Origin: Kaistella treverensis
GTDB lineage: Bacteria; Bacteroidota; Bacteroidia; Flavobacteriales; Weeksellaceae
Assembly: GCF_900114045.1 (NCBI RefSeq)
Contig: NZ_FORQ01000001.1
Location: 496,001-560,000, forward strand
DNA: 64,000 nt
Direction of reading: 5' to 3'
The notes under the pieces: model-generated
Told to the model about the DNA's origin: nothing
What the model saw: the letters and a program-made list of their open reading frames with translations, nothing else
The model's database searches: none
Translations under genes and position numbers: made by a program
Part shown: piece after piece, positions 28,836-36,852 of the stretch
How the letters are laid out: every line of letters begins with the position of its first letter
How positions within the stretch are numbered: position 1 is the first letter of the stretch

Positions 28836-28867
28836 AAAAAGCCGCTTCAAACTTGAAACGGCTTTAA
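28836..28867. terminator. Terminator between NAD(P)-binding gene and frr
   Basis: AAAGCCGCTTCAA and TTGAAACGGCTTT are an inverted repeat with one mismatch, between convergent genes. The family-like fragment TAGCCGCTAAAACAGG at 28794-28809 precedes it. Confidence 0.75.
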
Positions 28868-28884
28868 AATATATTCGGTTTTCA

Positions 28885-29439
28885 TTAAACCTTCATGATT
28901 TCAGCTTCTTTTACTTTCAAAGAATCATCACACATTTTCACGTATTTATCGGTAAGCTCCTGAATTTTGGCTTCTTCATTTTTAATTAAATCTTCGGAAA
29001 CACCTTCCAGTTTTCGCAAATCTTTCATGCCTTCCTGGCGCGCGTTTCTTACGGTAATTTTGGTTGCTTCAGCTTCAGCTTTAGCTTGTTTTGCCAATTC
29101 ACGGCGGCGCTCTTCCGTCAAAGGCGGAACATTTAAAATAATATTTTCACCATTATTAGACGGCGCAAATCCGAGGTTAGAGTTTACAATCGCTTTTTGA
29201 ATCGGACCAAGAGCAGTTTTATCCCACGGCTGGATAGAAATGGTCATCGCGTCGGGAACCATCACGTTTGCCACCTGGTTTAGCGGTGTTGGTGCGCCGT
29301 AATATTCTACCATAACGTCCTGCACCATGGCTGTAGAAGCACGGCCCGCACGGATTTTCTGAAATGCATGGTCCAAATGTTTAAGTGCCGCATCCATTTC
29401 CTGTTTGGTCATGTCGGCAATGAGTTCTAAATCTTCCAT
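28885..29439 (-). CDS. frr: Ribosome recycling factor
   Basis: The factor splits post-termination ribosomes together with EF-G. The 184 residues match the family's ~185. Recognised blocks are KIRAGRASTAMVQDVMVEYYGAPTPLNQVANV, IQPWDKTALGPIQKAI and VPPLTEERRRELAKQAK, then the long C-terminal helix with VRNARQEGMKDLRKLEG. The gene lies 29 bp after pyrH on the same strand, the usual pyrH-frr order. Confidence 0.96.
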   Translation of the reverse strand: MEDLELIADMTKQEMDAALKHLDHAFQKIRAGRASTAMVQDVMVEYYGAPTPLNQVANVMVPDAMTISIQPWDKTALGPIQKAIVNSNLGFAPSNNGENIILNVPPLTEERRRELAKQAKAEAEATKITVRNARQEGMKDLRKLEGVSEDLIKNEEAKIQELTDKYVKMCDDSLKVKEAEIMKV

Positions 29440-29468
29440 TATTTTTAATTTCTAAAGTAATACTGAGT

Positions 29469-30191
29469 CTACAATTCCACTCGCTCCAAATTTACCAAAG
29501 TCCCGACGTTTTCGCCCTGTACGACTTTCAGTAAATTTCCGGCTTTATTCATATCAAACACAATAATAGGCAAATTATTTTCTCGGCTCAAAGTAAATGC
29601 GGTCATATCCATTACTTTCAGGTCTTTTTCGAAAACTTCATCGTAAGTTAGATTATTGAATTTCACTGCATCGGCATTTTTTTCCGGGTCGCTGTCGTAA
29701 ATTCCATCAACACGCGTTCCTTTCAAGATAACTTCTGCATCAATTTCAATTGCGCGCAAAGTAGCGGCGGTGTCGGTGGTAAAATACGGGTTTCCGGTTC
29801 CGGCACCGAAGATTACAACGCGGCCTTTTTCTAAATGGCGCACGGCTTTTCTTTTAATGAAAGGTTCGGCAACTTTATCCATTTCAATCGCACTTTGAAG
29901 TCGGGTGAAAATTCCGGCATCTTCCAAAGCGCCCTGTAGTGCCATACCGTTGATTACGGTGGCGAGCATTCCCATATAATCTCCCTGAACTCTATCCATT
30001 CCGGTAGCTGCGCCGGCCAAACCACGGAAAATATTGCCGCCGCCAATTACAATTGCAACCTGGCAACCAAGATCGGTTACTTTTTTAATTTCGGCTGCAT
30101 ATTCTTTTAAACGGTCGTTATCAATGCCGTACTGTCGGTTTCCCATAAGGGCTTCGCCACTGAGTTTAAGTAGAATTCGGTTGTATTTCAT
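29469..30191 (-). CDS. pyrH: UMP kinase
   Basis: PyrH phosphorylates UMP to UDP. I choose ATG 30191 ([17 protein letters not shown], 240 residues) instead of the longer frame to 30239; the extra residues are not family-like. Motifs are [20 protein letters not shown] and the long [17 protein letters not shown] loop, then [13 protein letters not shown] and [17 protein letters not shown]. These belong to the hexameric bacterial UMP kinase of the amino-acid-kinase fold. A TATATTTG box lies 30 bp upstream. Confidence 0.95.
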   Translation of the reverse strand: MKYNRILLKLSGEALMGNRQYGIDNDRLKEYAAEIKKVTDLGCQVAIVIGGGNIFRGLAGAATGMDRVQGDYMGMLATVINGMALQGALEDAGIFTRLQSAIEMDKVAEPFIKRKAVRHLEKGRVVIFGAGTGNPYFTTDTAATLRAIEIDAEVILKGTRVDGIYDSDPEKNADAVKFNNLTYDEVFEKDLKVMDMTAFTLSRENNLPIIVFDMNKAGNLLKVVQGENVGTLVNLERVEL

Positions 30192-30220
30192 TTTTACTGC
30201 TTTGTTTCTTTTTAATGGTG

Positions 30221-30228
30221 CAAATATA
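30221..30228 (-). promoter_or_regulatory. Putative pyrH-frr promoter -7 box
   Basis: On the minus strand TATATTTG matches TAnnTTTG 29 bp upstream of the pyrH ATG. No TTG is seen at the ideal distance. Confidence 0.5.
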
Positions 30229-30274
30229 ACGAATAGCAAATAATCTCGTTAATACATTTATATTTACAAAGGAT

Positions 30275-30308
30275 TATTTTTGCAAAATAGCCAAATAAAT
30301 TATTTTTG
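30275..30308 (+). promoter_or_regulatory. Two tandem -7 boxes upstream of porQ
   Basis: TATTTTTG occurs at 30275-30282 and again at 30301-30308. A TTG at 30280-30282 is 18 bp before the second box. The second box ends 16 bp before the porQ start. Confidence 0.45.
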
Positions 30309-30324
30309 TTAAAGAATTACGCCT

Positions 30325-31323
30325 TTGAAAAAAAACCTTCTTTTTGCCGCCTTATTTTCAGCAGGTATTTTACCGGCGCAGGAAGGTACGAATGTCTACC
30401 CTTTTCTGAACGTTCCGGTTTCCGCCAGACAGGCAGCACTGGGGGGCGATGCAGTTTCAGTTAGAGATTTTGATGTGGGTTTTACGGCGGTGAATCCGGG
30501 TTTGATGAATCTCGAGCAGGATCAAATGTTGGCCGTAAATTATTCTTCTTACCTCGCGGGTTCACAATACGGAACTTTAAGCTATGTTCGCGATATGGAA
30601 TATGGTCATCTCGTCGGACTTACCGCGCGATACATTAATTATGGTGATATTCCGCGTACGGACGAAAGTGCGGAAATCAGCGGAAATTTTTCCGCGATGG
30701 ATGCGCTCGTCGGTTTATCCTACGCCTATCAGTTTGAAGAAGATTTTACTATTGGCGGAAGCGCGAATTTTGTGACTTCAAAAATCGATAATTACACCTC
30801 GATGGCGGTAGTTGCAAACGCCGGAATTACGTATCACAACAAACAAAGCAATGAAACTTTGGCTTTGGTTTTCAGAAATTTCGGTTATCAGTTTAAATCT
30901 TATAACGGAACACGGGAAAATATTGCATTTCGCGTGGATTTAGGCTACACCAAAATTTTAGATGAATTTCCGGTCGCGTTGACGATTACAGCACACGACC
31001 TTCAAAAACTCAATATTTCTCAGGATTACAACAATAATGGTCAGGAAATAAACTGGAGCCGGAAAATTGCCGATCATTTTTCCGTCGGCGCGGAACTTTT
31101 TCCACAGCAGGCTTTTAATATTCGTCTTGGTTATAATGTAAAGCGTGGAAATGAACTTGCGGTTTTGGATCAAAGAAGTTTCGCCGGACTTTCTGCCGGC
31201 TTCGGCATCAAAATTTCGAGTTTTAGATTTGATTATGCGCATGTTCGCTACCATAATTCATCGAATATGAATATGCTGGGCATTACGCTCGACATGATAG
31301 AAGTTGCCGGAAACCGCAGGTAG
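30325..31323 (+). CDS. porQ: Type IX secretion system protein PorQ
   Basis: PorQ is an outer-membrane-associated barrel needed for type IX secretion. The 332 residues begin at TTG 30325 with a signal peptide (KKNLLFAALFSAGILPAQ). The PorQ-type start EGTNVYPFLNVPVSARQAALGGDAVSV follows, split here as TNVYPFLNVPVSARQAALGG, with DVGFTAVNPGLMN further on. Strands such as GHLVGLTARYINYGDIPRTDE follow to the end (DMIEVAGNRR). Its position 75 bp before cmk is the conserved porQ-cmk arrangement of Flavobacteriia, which supports the call. No other por/gld gene is in this window. Confidence 0.85.
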   Translation: MKKNLLFAALFSAGILPAQEGTNVYPFLNVPVSARQAALGGDAVSVRDFDVGFTAVNPGLMNLEQDQMLAVNYSSYLAGSQYGTLSYVRDMEYGHLVGLTARYINYGDIPRTDESAEISGNFSAMDALVGLSYAYQFEEDFTIGGSANFVTSKIDNYTSMAVVANAGITYHNKQSNETLALVFRNFGYQFKSYNGTRENIAFRVDLGYTKILDEFPVALTITAHDLQKLNISQDYNNNGQEINWSRKIADHFSVGAELFPQQAFNIRLGYNVKRGNELAVLDQRSFAGLSAGFGIKISSFRFDYAHVRYHNSSNMNMLGITLDMIEVAGNRR

Positions 31324-31398
31324 CGATTGGCAATTTTTATTTTTCCGCCTTAAAAACATATATTTTTTAATTTCAAATTAATTAAGGAAATTTGCGGA

Positions 31399-32073
31399 AT
31401 GAGAAAACCTGTAATTGCCATTGACGGATACTCTTCTACTGGCAAAAGTTCGATTTCAAAAATAATAGCGCACCAACTGGGTATCGTTCATTTGGATACC
31501 GGCGCACTTTACCGTGGCATTACCTATTTTGCTATTAAAAACTGCATTTCAGAAAATGGCCAGATTAACCTCGAAAATTTATTTCAAAGGTTAGATGAGA
31601 TTACTTTACAATTTAAACAGGTTGAAGACGAACTTATCGTCTTATTAAACGGCACCGATATTTCAAAAGAAATCCGGACTAATGAAGTTTCCCAACAGGT
31701 AAGCTTAATCGCGCGCCAAAAGGAAGTTCGGGATTTTTTGCTCGAAAAGCAGCGAAAAATCGCAGCGGACGGTGGCGTAATTATGGACGGTCGCGATATC
31801 GGGACCATCATTTTGCCAGATGCAGATTATAAATTTTTTCTCACCGCCAGCATCGACGAAAGAACAAAACGCAGGTTTCTGGAACTTCAGAAATTAGGCA
31901 TGGAAACCGATGAGGAAACCGTAAGAAAAAACCTTATTGAACGCGATAAAATTGACAGCGAAAGAGAAGTCGCACCGCTGAAAAAAGCAGACGACGCGAT
32001 TGTTATAGACAACACCAATTTAACAAAAAAAGAAACCATTGAACTGATACTTTCCCATATTACCGGATTTTAA
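31399..32073 (+). CDS. cmk: (d)CMP kinase
   Basis: Cmk phosphorylates CMP and dCMP in pyrimidine salvage. The 224 residues open with a P-loop IAIDGYSSTGKSSISK, where tyrosine-serine-serine-threonine replaces the more usual PAGSG form, as is common in Bacteroidetes. Then come HLDTGALYRGITYFAI, RQKEVRDFLLEKQRKIA, MDGRDIGTIILPDADYKFFLTAS and the lid ERTKRRFLEL. The start ATG lies 18 bp after TAATTAAGG. It is co-directional with porQ and could share its transcript. Confidence 0.94.
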   Translation: MRKPVIAIDGYSSTGKSSISKIIAHQLGIVHLDTGALYRGITYFAIKNCISENGQINLENLFQRLDEITLQFKQVEDELIVLLNGTDISKEIRTNEVSQQVSLIARQKEVRDFLLEKQRKIAADGGVIMDGRDIGTIILPDADYKFFLTASIDERTKRRFLELQKLGMETDEETVRKNLIERDKIDSEREVAPLKKADDAIVIDNTNLTKKETIELILSHITGF

Positions 32074-32183
32074 CAAAATTTTAAGAGACATCATTTTTGA
32101 TTGGTATATTAATTGCAACCCTGTGGGTATATGGTTTTAAAGGCCATTAACGTAAAATTTATTAACATTAAAAAATAACTAAA

Positions 32184-32567
32184 ATGTCGAAAAAAGGTAG
32201 TAACTCAGCAAGTGTATTAGCAGGTTTGTTAGCTGGCGCAGCAGCAGGTGTTGTATTAGGTATGCTTTACGCTCCGGAAGAAGGTGCTGAAACAAGAAGA
32301 AAAATTAAAACCAAAGCCAACGAATTGAAAGACCAGGCAGTTGATCAATATGGCAGAGTTTCGGAAAAAGCAATGGAACAATATGATGAAGTTTCCGGAA
32401 AAGTTAAAAGCCAATACGACAACATCTCAACTCAGGTTAAAGAAACCGCTGACAAGGTAGTTTCTTCTGTAAAAGATGGTTATGACAAATATAAAGATCA
32501 GGCTGTAAATACAACTAAAGATGTTGTAGGAGATGTAGAAAATGAATTGGGTGGTATGAGATCTTAA
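32184..32567 (+). CDS. YtxH-domain protein
   Basis: The 127-residue protein has a glycine/alanine-rich membrane segment at about 8-30 (VLAGLLAGAAAGVVLGMLYAP). The YtxH signature EEGAETRRKIKTKA follows, then a long repetitive amphipathic region with 'DQAVDQYGRVSEKAMEQYDEV'-like repeats, given here as DQAVDQYGRVSEKAMEQYDE, as in LEA/YtxH stress proteins. These proteins are linked to general stress in other bacteria; the exact role is unknown. A strong terminator follows, although two related small membrane genes come next. Confidence 0.85.
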   Translation: MSKKGSNSASVLAGLLAGAAAGVVLGMLYAPEEGAETRRKIKTKANELKDQAVDQYGRVSEKAMEQYDEVSGKVKSQYDNISTQVKETADKVVSSVKDGYDKYKDQAVNTTKDVVGDVENELGGMRS

Positions 32568-32592
32568 TTGATCTTCAAACACTTCCTAAATT

Positions 32593-32624
32593 AAAAAGGA
32601 ACTTTATTTTAAGTTCCTTTTTTT
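32593..32624 (+). terminator. Terminator after the YtxH gene
   Basis: AAGGAACTT, TATTTT, AAGTTCCTT is a perfect stem with a seven-T tail. It lies 26 bp after the stop codon. Confidence 0.85.
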
Positions 32625-32644
32625 GTAACTTTAAAAAAAATATT

Positions 32645-32953
32645 ATGGTAGAAATTATCAAAGAATTCGTCTCCAAGAAAATAGATTTGATCAAGATGGA
32701 GGCTACCGAAAAGTCCTCATTAACAGTTGGGACTATTGCATTTTTTTCCATCATAGCCATCGCCTTTTTATTTTTTATCATTCTTTTCAACGTTGGTCTC
32801 GGTTTGCTTATCGGTTATTGGATGGGAAATTACGCCTACGGAATTCTCATAATGGCAGGTTTATATTTACTAATATTAATTGTGGTCTTTTTGGCACGAA
32901 AATCCATTACCAATTCTGTGGCAGATAAAATTGTTAAATTAATAAATTCGTAA
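32645..32953 (+). CDS. Phage-holin-like superfamily small membrane protein
   Basis: The 102-residue protein starts with an amphipathic helix (VEIIKEFVSKKIDLIKMEATEKSS). Two strong membrane segments follow at about 27-52 (LTVGTIAFFSIIAIAFLFFI) and 63-88 (YGILIMAGLYLLILIVVFLA). This is the pattern of the 'phage holin family/Phage_holin_3_6' proteins, which in Bacteroidetes are chromosomal and not from phage. It sits between YtxH and an unknown membrane protein. The next start is 2 bp after this stop, so the two are translationally coupled. Confidence 0.8.
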   Translation: MVEIIKEFVSKKIDLIKMEATEKSSLTVGTIAFFSIIAIAFLFFIILFNVGLGLLIGYWMGNYAYGILIMAGLYLLILIVVFLARKSITNSVADKIVKLINS

Positions 32954-32955
32954 AA

Positions 32956-33453
32956 ATGAGCGCAAAATATAACAGTTTAGAAGAGCTTCGGCAAAAAAAA
33001 CAGCTTCTGAAAAAAGAAGTTGATGATTTGCAGGATTTGCTGACTTTCGAAAATACCAAAGAAAGCCTAAGCGCAATAACACACGGTTTTACAGACAAAT
33101 TTCTGCAAGAAGTTCCCACGGAAGATGGCGACACTTCTGTAAGCATAAAAACCAACGAAATTGTAAAGGAAATTTCCAACAGCGTGAAAGAAAACGTTTT
33201 CAGTAAAAACGCTTTCGCAGGCATTGCCAATAGCGACGCTACTGTAAATGTAATTGAAAACACACTGAAAATCGGTGCCGTAACTTTTATCGGGAATTTC
33301 GCCAGAAAAAGTTTGCAGGACACCAGCTGGAAGAAAAAATTAATCGGTTTAGCACTAATTTATATTGCACCAATAGCGTTGCGTTTTATCCGTGAAAAAC
33401 TGGAAGAATATCAAAAAGCCCAAACTACTTCAAGCTTCGAACAATTAATTTAG
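32956..33453 (+). CDS. Unknown protein of the YtxH/holin cluster
   Basis: The 165-residue protein has an N-terminal coiled-coil region (about 5-45, LEELRQKKQLLKKEVDDLQD). The middle is polar. One hydrophobic segment lies at about 128-147 (KLIGLALIYIAPIALRFIRE), followed by a charged tail. It has no signal peptide. I recognise no family by name. The 2-bp gap from the holin-like gene and the YtxH gene ahead suggest a shared envelope or stress role. A stem-loop follows at once. Confidence 0.72.
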   Translation: MSAKYNSLEELRQKKQLLKKEVDDLQDLLTFENTKESLSAITHGFTDKFLQEVPTEDGDTSVSIKTNEIVKEISNSVKENVFSKNAFAGIANSDATVNVIENTLKIGAVTFIGNFARKSLQDTSWKKKLIGLALIYIAPIALRFIREKLEEYQKAQTTSSFEQLI

Positions 33454-33486
33454 AAAAAAAATAGTCGTTTAACGGCTAATTTTTTT
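33454..33486. terminator. Bidirectional stem-loop between unknown gene and rRNA methyltransferase
   Basis: A-run, TAGTCGTT, TAACGGCTA, T-run is an inverted repeat with one G-T pair. It overlaps the end of the convergent methyltransferase gene (stop at 33469-33471). It resembles the stem-loop family. Confidence 0.65.
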
Positions 33487-34206
33487 GCTGAATATCTGGC
33501 CTAAAATTATTCCCGCAGACATCGCAACATTCAGACTTTCTGTTGATTGTGAAGTTCCGAAACGTGGAATTGTAATATTTTTTCCGAGCAATTCGGCCGT
33601 TTTTTCCCGAATTCCATTGCCTTCATTACCGAGCACAAGATTGAAAGTTTCCGGAAAATCGCAGGCATAGAGATTTTCACCGACCATATCTGTTCCGATT
33701 GCTGGCGTTTCACTTTTTTGAAGATAGTTTTGAATATCGGTATAAACCATATTTACACGTAGAAAAGAACCCATACTCGCCTGTATAACTTTCGGATTGT
33801 AAAAATCGGCGGTGTCTTCACTGCAGATTATTTGCGAAATACCAAACCAGTCTGCCAAACGGATGATTGTACCAAGATTTCCCGGATCCTGAATTCCGTC
33901 TAAAACCAACTGAACACCACTTTGTGGAAATTGTTTGCTTTCAGGAATTTCGCAAACGGCAACTGAATCTTTTGGGTTTTGCAAAAAGCTAATTTTTCGG
34001 AGCTCTACGGCATTTATTTGTGAAATTTTTGCATTTTTCAAATTTAAATCTTCAGGATTCAGCGAGAAAATTTCCTGAATTTTAAACTTTGAAGCCGGTA
34101 TTTCTTTAATGGTTTTATTACCTTCAACCAAAAACAAATTGTATTTTTGTCTGAACTTCCTTTTATCGAGTGATTGAAAAACTTTTATTTTATGAGCCGT
34201 AAGCAT
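33469..34206 (-). CDS. TrmH/SpoU-family RNA 2'-O-methyltransferase
   Basis: The 245 residues have an L30e-like substrate-binding start at about 1-95 (VFQSLDKRKFRQKYNLFLVEG). The SPOUT knot domain follows, with VLDGIQDPGNLGTIIRLADWFG (motif 1, conserved Asn and Arg), then LVLGNEGNGI (motif 2) and ITIPRFGTSQSTESLNVAMSAG (motif 3). The target is rRNA or tRNA; which nucleotide cannot be told. Its ATG lies inside the 5' part of tamL on the other strand, overlapping by 15 bp from tamL's chosen start. Confidence 0.9.
   Translation of the reverse strand: MLTAHKIKVFQSLDKRKFRQKYNLFLVEGNKTIKEIPASKFKIQEIFSLNPEDLNLKNAKISQINAVELRKISFLQNPKDSVAVCEIPESKQFPQSGVQLVLDGIQDPGNLGTIIRLADWFGISQIICSEDTADFYNPKVIQASMGSFLRVNMVYTDIQNYLQKSETPAIGTDMVGENLYACDFPETFNLVLGNEGNGIREKTAELLGKNITIPRFGTSQSTESLNVAMSAGIILGQIFSKKISR
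34142..34149 (+). promoter_or_regulatory. Putative tamL promoter -7 box inside the methyltransferase gene
   Basis: TATTTTTG matches TAnnTTTG and lies 42 bp upstream of the chosen tamL ATG, within the opposing reading frame. No ideal TTG is seen. Confidence 0.4.
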
Positions 34207-36759
34207 TTAGCAAAATATTTTCAAAAGTATTACTTATTTACCGCATCTGCAATGACCGTGCTTTTTTTATATGCGTGCAGCACTACGAAAAAAGTTCCCG
34301 ACGGCGAATATCTTTTGGTAAAAAACAAATATATCTTTGAAGACGGCAAAATTTTTAAAGATGAAATTTCTGCACACGTCAGCCAAAAACCTAACAAAAA
34401 ACAGCTGTTTCTTTTCCCTGTAGGTTTGTGGATGTACAACGCGGCTAACCCGAAATACGATTCAATCCTCACCGAATATATGACGTATCCCGCGGAGGCA
34501 AGAGACCAGGATCTTCGCGACTCGCTTTTCATTAAATACGATCACCCGGAATATGTAGGCAAAAGTCTTTTTTTCGAAAGATTTCTGCATAATATTGGCC
34601 AGCCGCCGGTAATTTTAGATCAGGGAAGAACTGAAGAAAGTGCAAATTCCATCCGTAAATATCTGGTGTACCGCGGTTATTGGGACACCGATGTGAAATT
34701 CAGTCATGATTTGGATTCCGCAGCGAAGAAAGCAAAGGTTAATTATCTTATCACCCACCGCGATCCTACCTACATCAGCGATTATTATTACAATATTCCC
34801 GATCCGGCGATTAAAAATATTTATGAGCAAAACCTCGAAAAAAGTTTGGTACGGGGCAACAATATTTTAGATCAGGAAGTTTTGGAGGATGAGGTGAAGC
34901 GCATTAATGATTTAATGAAAAGCACGGGCTACTACAAATTCAATAATTCCAACGAAGAGATTTATTTTACTGCCGATACGCTCCAAAGCCGCAAAAATGT
35001 GCCGCTCACAATGGACATCCACAAAGACAGCACCGATTCTCCTTACAAACTTACAACTATCGGTGATATCAAAGTTCACGTGCTCGAAAAAGTTGCAGAC
35101 ACCGTAGATACCGAAAAAGATTCCCTATTAGGCATCAATTTTTACAAACTCGATGACCAATATAAAACCATGTCCTTGTGGCGTCCGATAATCTTGAAAA
35201 AAGGTGAGATTTACGACCAAAAAAATCTTGATCTTACCAAAAGAAATATCGCTTCGATGAACAATTTCAGCGTGATAAAATATGATGAAATTTTGCGCAA
35301 AGAAAATGACAGCGTTCTGGACGTCAGCTATTTTCTCTCGCCGCTGCCGAAATTTGATCTTAAGATTGCGACAGATATTAATTATTCACAGATTTTAAAT
35401 TTCGGTATTTCACCGTCTGTGGATTTTACAACACGAAATGTTTTTGGCGGCGCAGAAAACCTTACAACCAGTGTTTCCGGGATTTTTGGCTCTGTCGTAA
35501 GCCCGAAAAAAAATGATAAGCGTGCTTTAGCATACGAAGTTTCAGCACAGGCTGCGTTAAATGTTCCTCGATTATTGATGCCGTTCAAAACCTGGAAGCT
35601 TATTCCGAAACGATACTCTCCTACTTCGTCGGTTATTTTGGGGACAAGTGTTCAAAACAATATCGGTCTGGGTAGAGTTGGTTTTAATGCAAGTTTAAAT
35701 TATTTTGCGAATGTGAACGACATTGTTTCTCACCGGCTTTCAATTTTCAACACGCAGTTAAGTTTCACCCGAAATAAAGAGCGTTATTACGATTATTTTC
35801 CGCGCGATGCGGAGATCCGGAATGAAATTTTCCAGCTTTATTCGCCGCAACTTTATAATGATTTTACCGAAGGACGAATTTCATCAGACGAACTTTCTTC
35901 TACCATTGTTGATGATACCGCATTTCAAACTGGTCTTTCTGAAGATCAGATGAATGATTTTAACACCTTCCGCCAGACTTTAATAAATAAAGACCGCCAG
36001 ACACAAAATATCCTGATTTCGTCGATGATTTATAATTTTATTTATAATGAAATCGGTAAAAAAGACAGACACAATCCTTTTTACGTGAACGCGAAATTTG
36101 AAGTGGCTGGAAACGCGCTCGGGCTTTTCACCAGAAAACCACAGGAAGATGGCGTGCTTGCAGAACCAACCAAAAAAGCGTTTAATATTCCGTTTTCGCA
36201 GTTTGTGAAATTTGATTTTGATGTCCGTAAATACTTCACTTTTTTTAATGACAAACATACTTTGGCGCTGCGCCAGTTTATTGGCGTTGGTATTCCGTAT
36301 GGGAACTCTGATACGATGCCGTTTGTGCGTTCTTACTTTAATGGTGGCTCCAATGACATTCGCGCATGGCGTGTTTTCGGCGGCTTAGGTCCCGCGGATT
36401 CTCAGCTTGACGAAAAAGTCCGTGCTTATATTATGGACAATGTGAAGCTGACAACGAATGTGGAATATCGTATGCCGTTCAACGAAATGTTCGAAGGTGC
36501 CGCGTATGTTGATGCGGGAAACATCTGGAGCTTGAAAGACAACGGTTTTGGCGATGCTTTTAAATTTAATAAATTCCTGTCGCAAATGGGCGTTGGAACC
36601 GGAGTTGGTGTCCGCATCAATGTGGCGTATATTACGCTACGTCTGGACGCAGCTTATAAAGTGTACGACCCGAACAGACCAATTGGCGACCGCTGGGTGA
36701 TCAGCAAATGGCAACCGCTGAAACCGGTGCTGAACTTTGCTTTCGGTTATCCGTTCTAA
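34192..36759 (+). CDS. tamL: TamL, lipidated TamA/BamA-family outer-membrane assembly protein
   Basis: This Omp85-family barrel with POTRA-like repeats has about 855 residues. I take ATG 34192 (MSRKHLAKYFQKYY); six earlier codons are open. The lipobox LFLYACS puts the lipidated Cys at about 29, so it is a lipoprotein, the hallmark of Bacteroidetes TamL as opposed to Proteobacterial TamA. POTRA-like parts follow (about 30-410), and the barrel runs to the C-terminal phenylalanine (NFAFGYPF). Typical is RSYFNGGSNDIRAWRVFGGLG, the Omp85 motif region. The partner tamB is not in this window. The 5' end overlaps the divergent methyltransferase gene. Confidence 0.87.
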   Translation: MSRKHLAKYFQKYYLFTASAMTVLFLYACSTTKKVPDGEYLLVKNKYIFEDGKIFKDEISAHVSQKPNKKQLFLFPVGLWMYNAANPKYDSILTEYMTYPAEARDQDLRDSLFIKYDHPEYVGKSLFFERFLHNIGQPPVILDQGRTEESANSIRKYLVYRGYWDTDVKFSHDLDSAAKKAKVNYLITHRDPTYISDYYYNIPDPAIKNIYEQNLEKSLVRGNNILDQEVLEDEVKRINDLMKSTGYYKFNNSNEEIYFTADTLQSRKNVPLTMDIHKDSTDSPYKLTTIGDIKVHVLEKVADTVDTEKDSLLGINFYKLDDQYKTMSLWRPIILKKGEIYDQKNLDLTKRNIASMNNFSVIKYDEILRKENDSVLDVSYFLSPLPKFDLKIATDINYSQILNFGISPSVDFTTRNVFGGAENLTTSVSGIFGSVVSPKKNDKRALAYEVSAQAALNVPRLLMPFKTWKLIPKRYSPTSSVILGTSVQNNIGLGRVGFNASLNYFANVNDIVSHRLSIFNTQLSFTRNKERYYDYFPRDAEIRNEIFQLYSPQLYNDFTEGRISSDELSSTIVDDTAFQTGLSEDQMNDFNTFRQTLINKDRQTQNILISSMIYNFIYNEIGKKDRHNPFYVNAKFEVAGNALGLFTRKPQEDGVLAEPTKKAFNIPFSQFVKFDFDVRKYFTFFNDKHTLALRQFIGVGIPYGNSDTMPFVRSYFNGGSNDIRAWRVFGGLGPADSQLDEKVRAYIMDNVKLTTNVEYRMPFNEMFEGAAYVDAGNIWSLKDNGFGDAFKFNKFLSQMGVGTGVGVRINVAYITLRLDAAYKVYDPNRPIGDRWVISKWQPLKPVLNFAFGYPF
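34222..34252 (-). promoter_or_regulatory. Promoter of the rRNA methyltransferase inside tamL
   Basis: On the minus strand TTG (34250-34252) and TACTTTTG (34222-34229) are 20 bp apart, a full match to the Bacteroidetes form. It lies inside tamL signal-peptide codons, 16 bp upstream of the methyltransferase start. Confidence 0.7.
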
Positions 36760-36760
36760 C

Positions 36761-36793
36761 AAAAAAATCGCTGTTAAACAGCGATTTTTTTTT
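36761..36793. terminator. Bidirectional terminator between tamL and parC
   Basis: AAAAAATCGCTGTT and AACAGCGATTTTTT are a perfect inverted repeat with a 1-base centre and A/T flanks. It is placed between convergent genes and 1 bp after the tamL stop. Confidence 0.85.
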
Positions 36794-36852
36794 GTTTTAT
36801 ATTTTTCACATTTTTAAATTTACCTTTTGGTAAAATCAAAAAAAACCTTGTT

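Noticed and set aside
32645-32953. Prophage remnant because of the holin-like gene
   Set aside because: No other phage gene is nearby; such holin-like proteins are chromosomal in Bacteroidetes beside YtxH.
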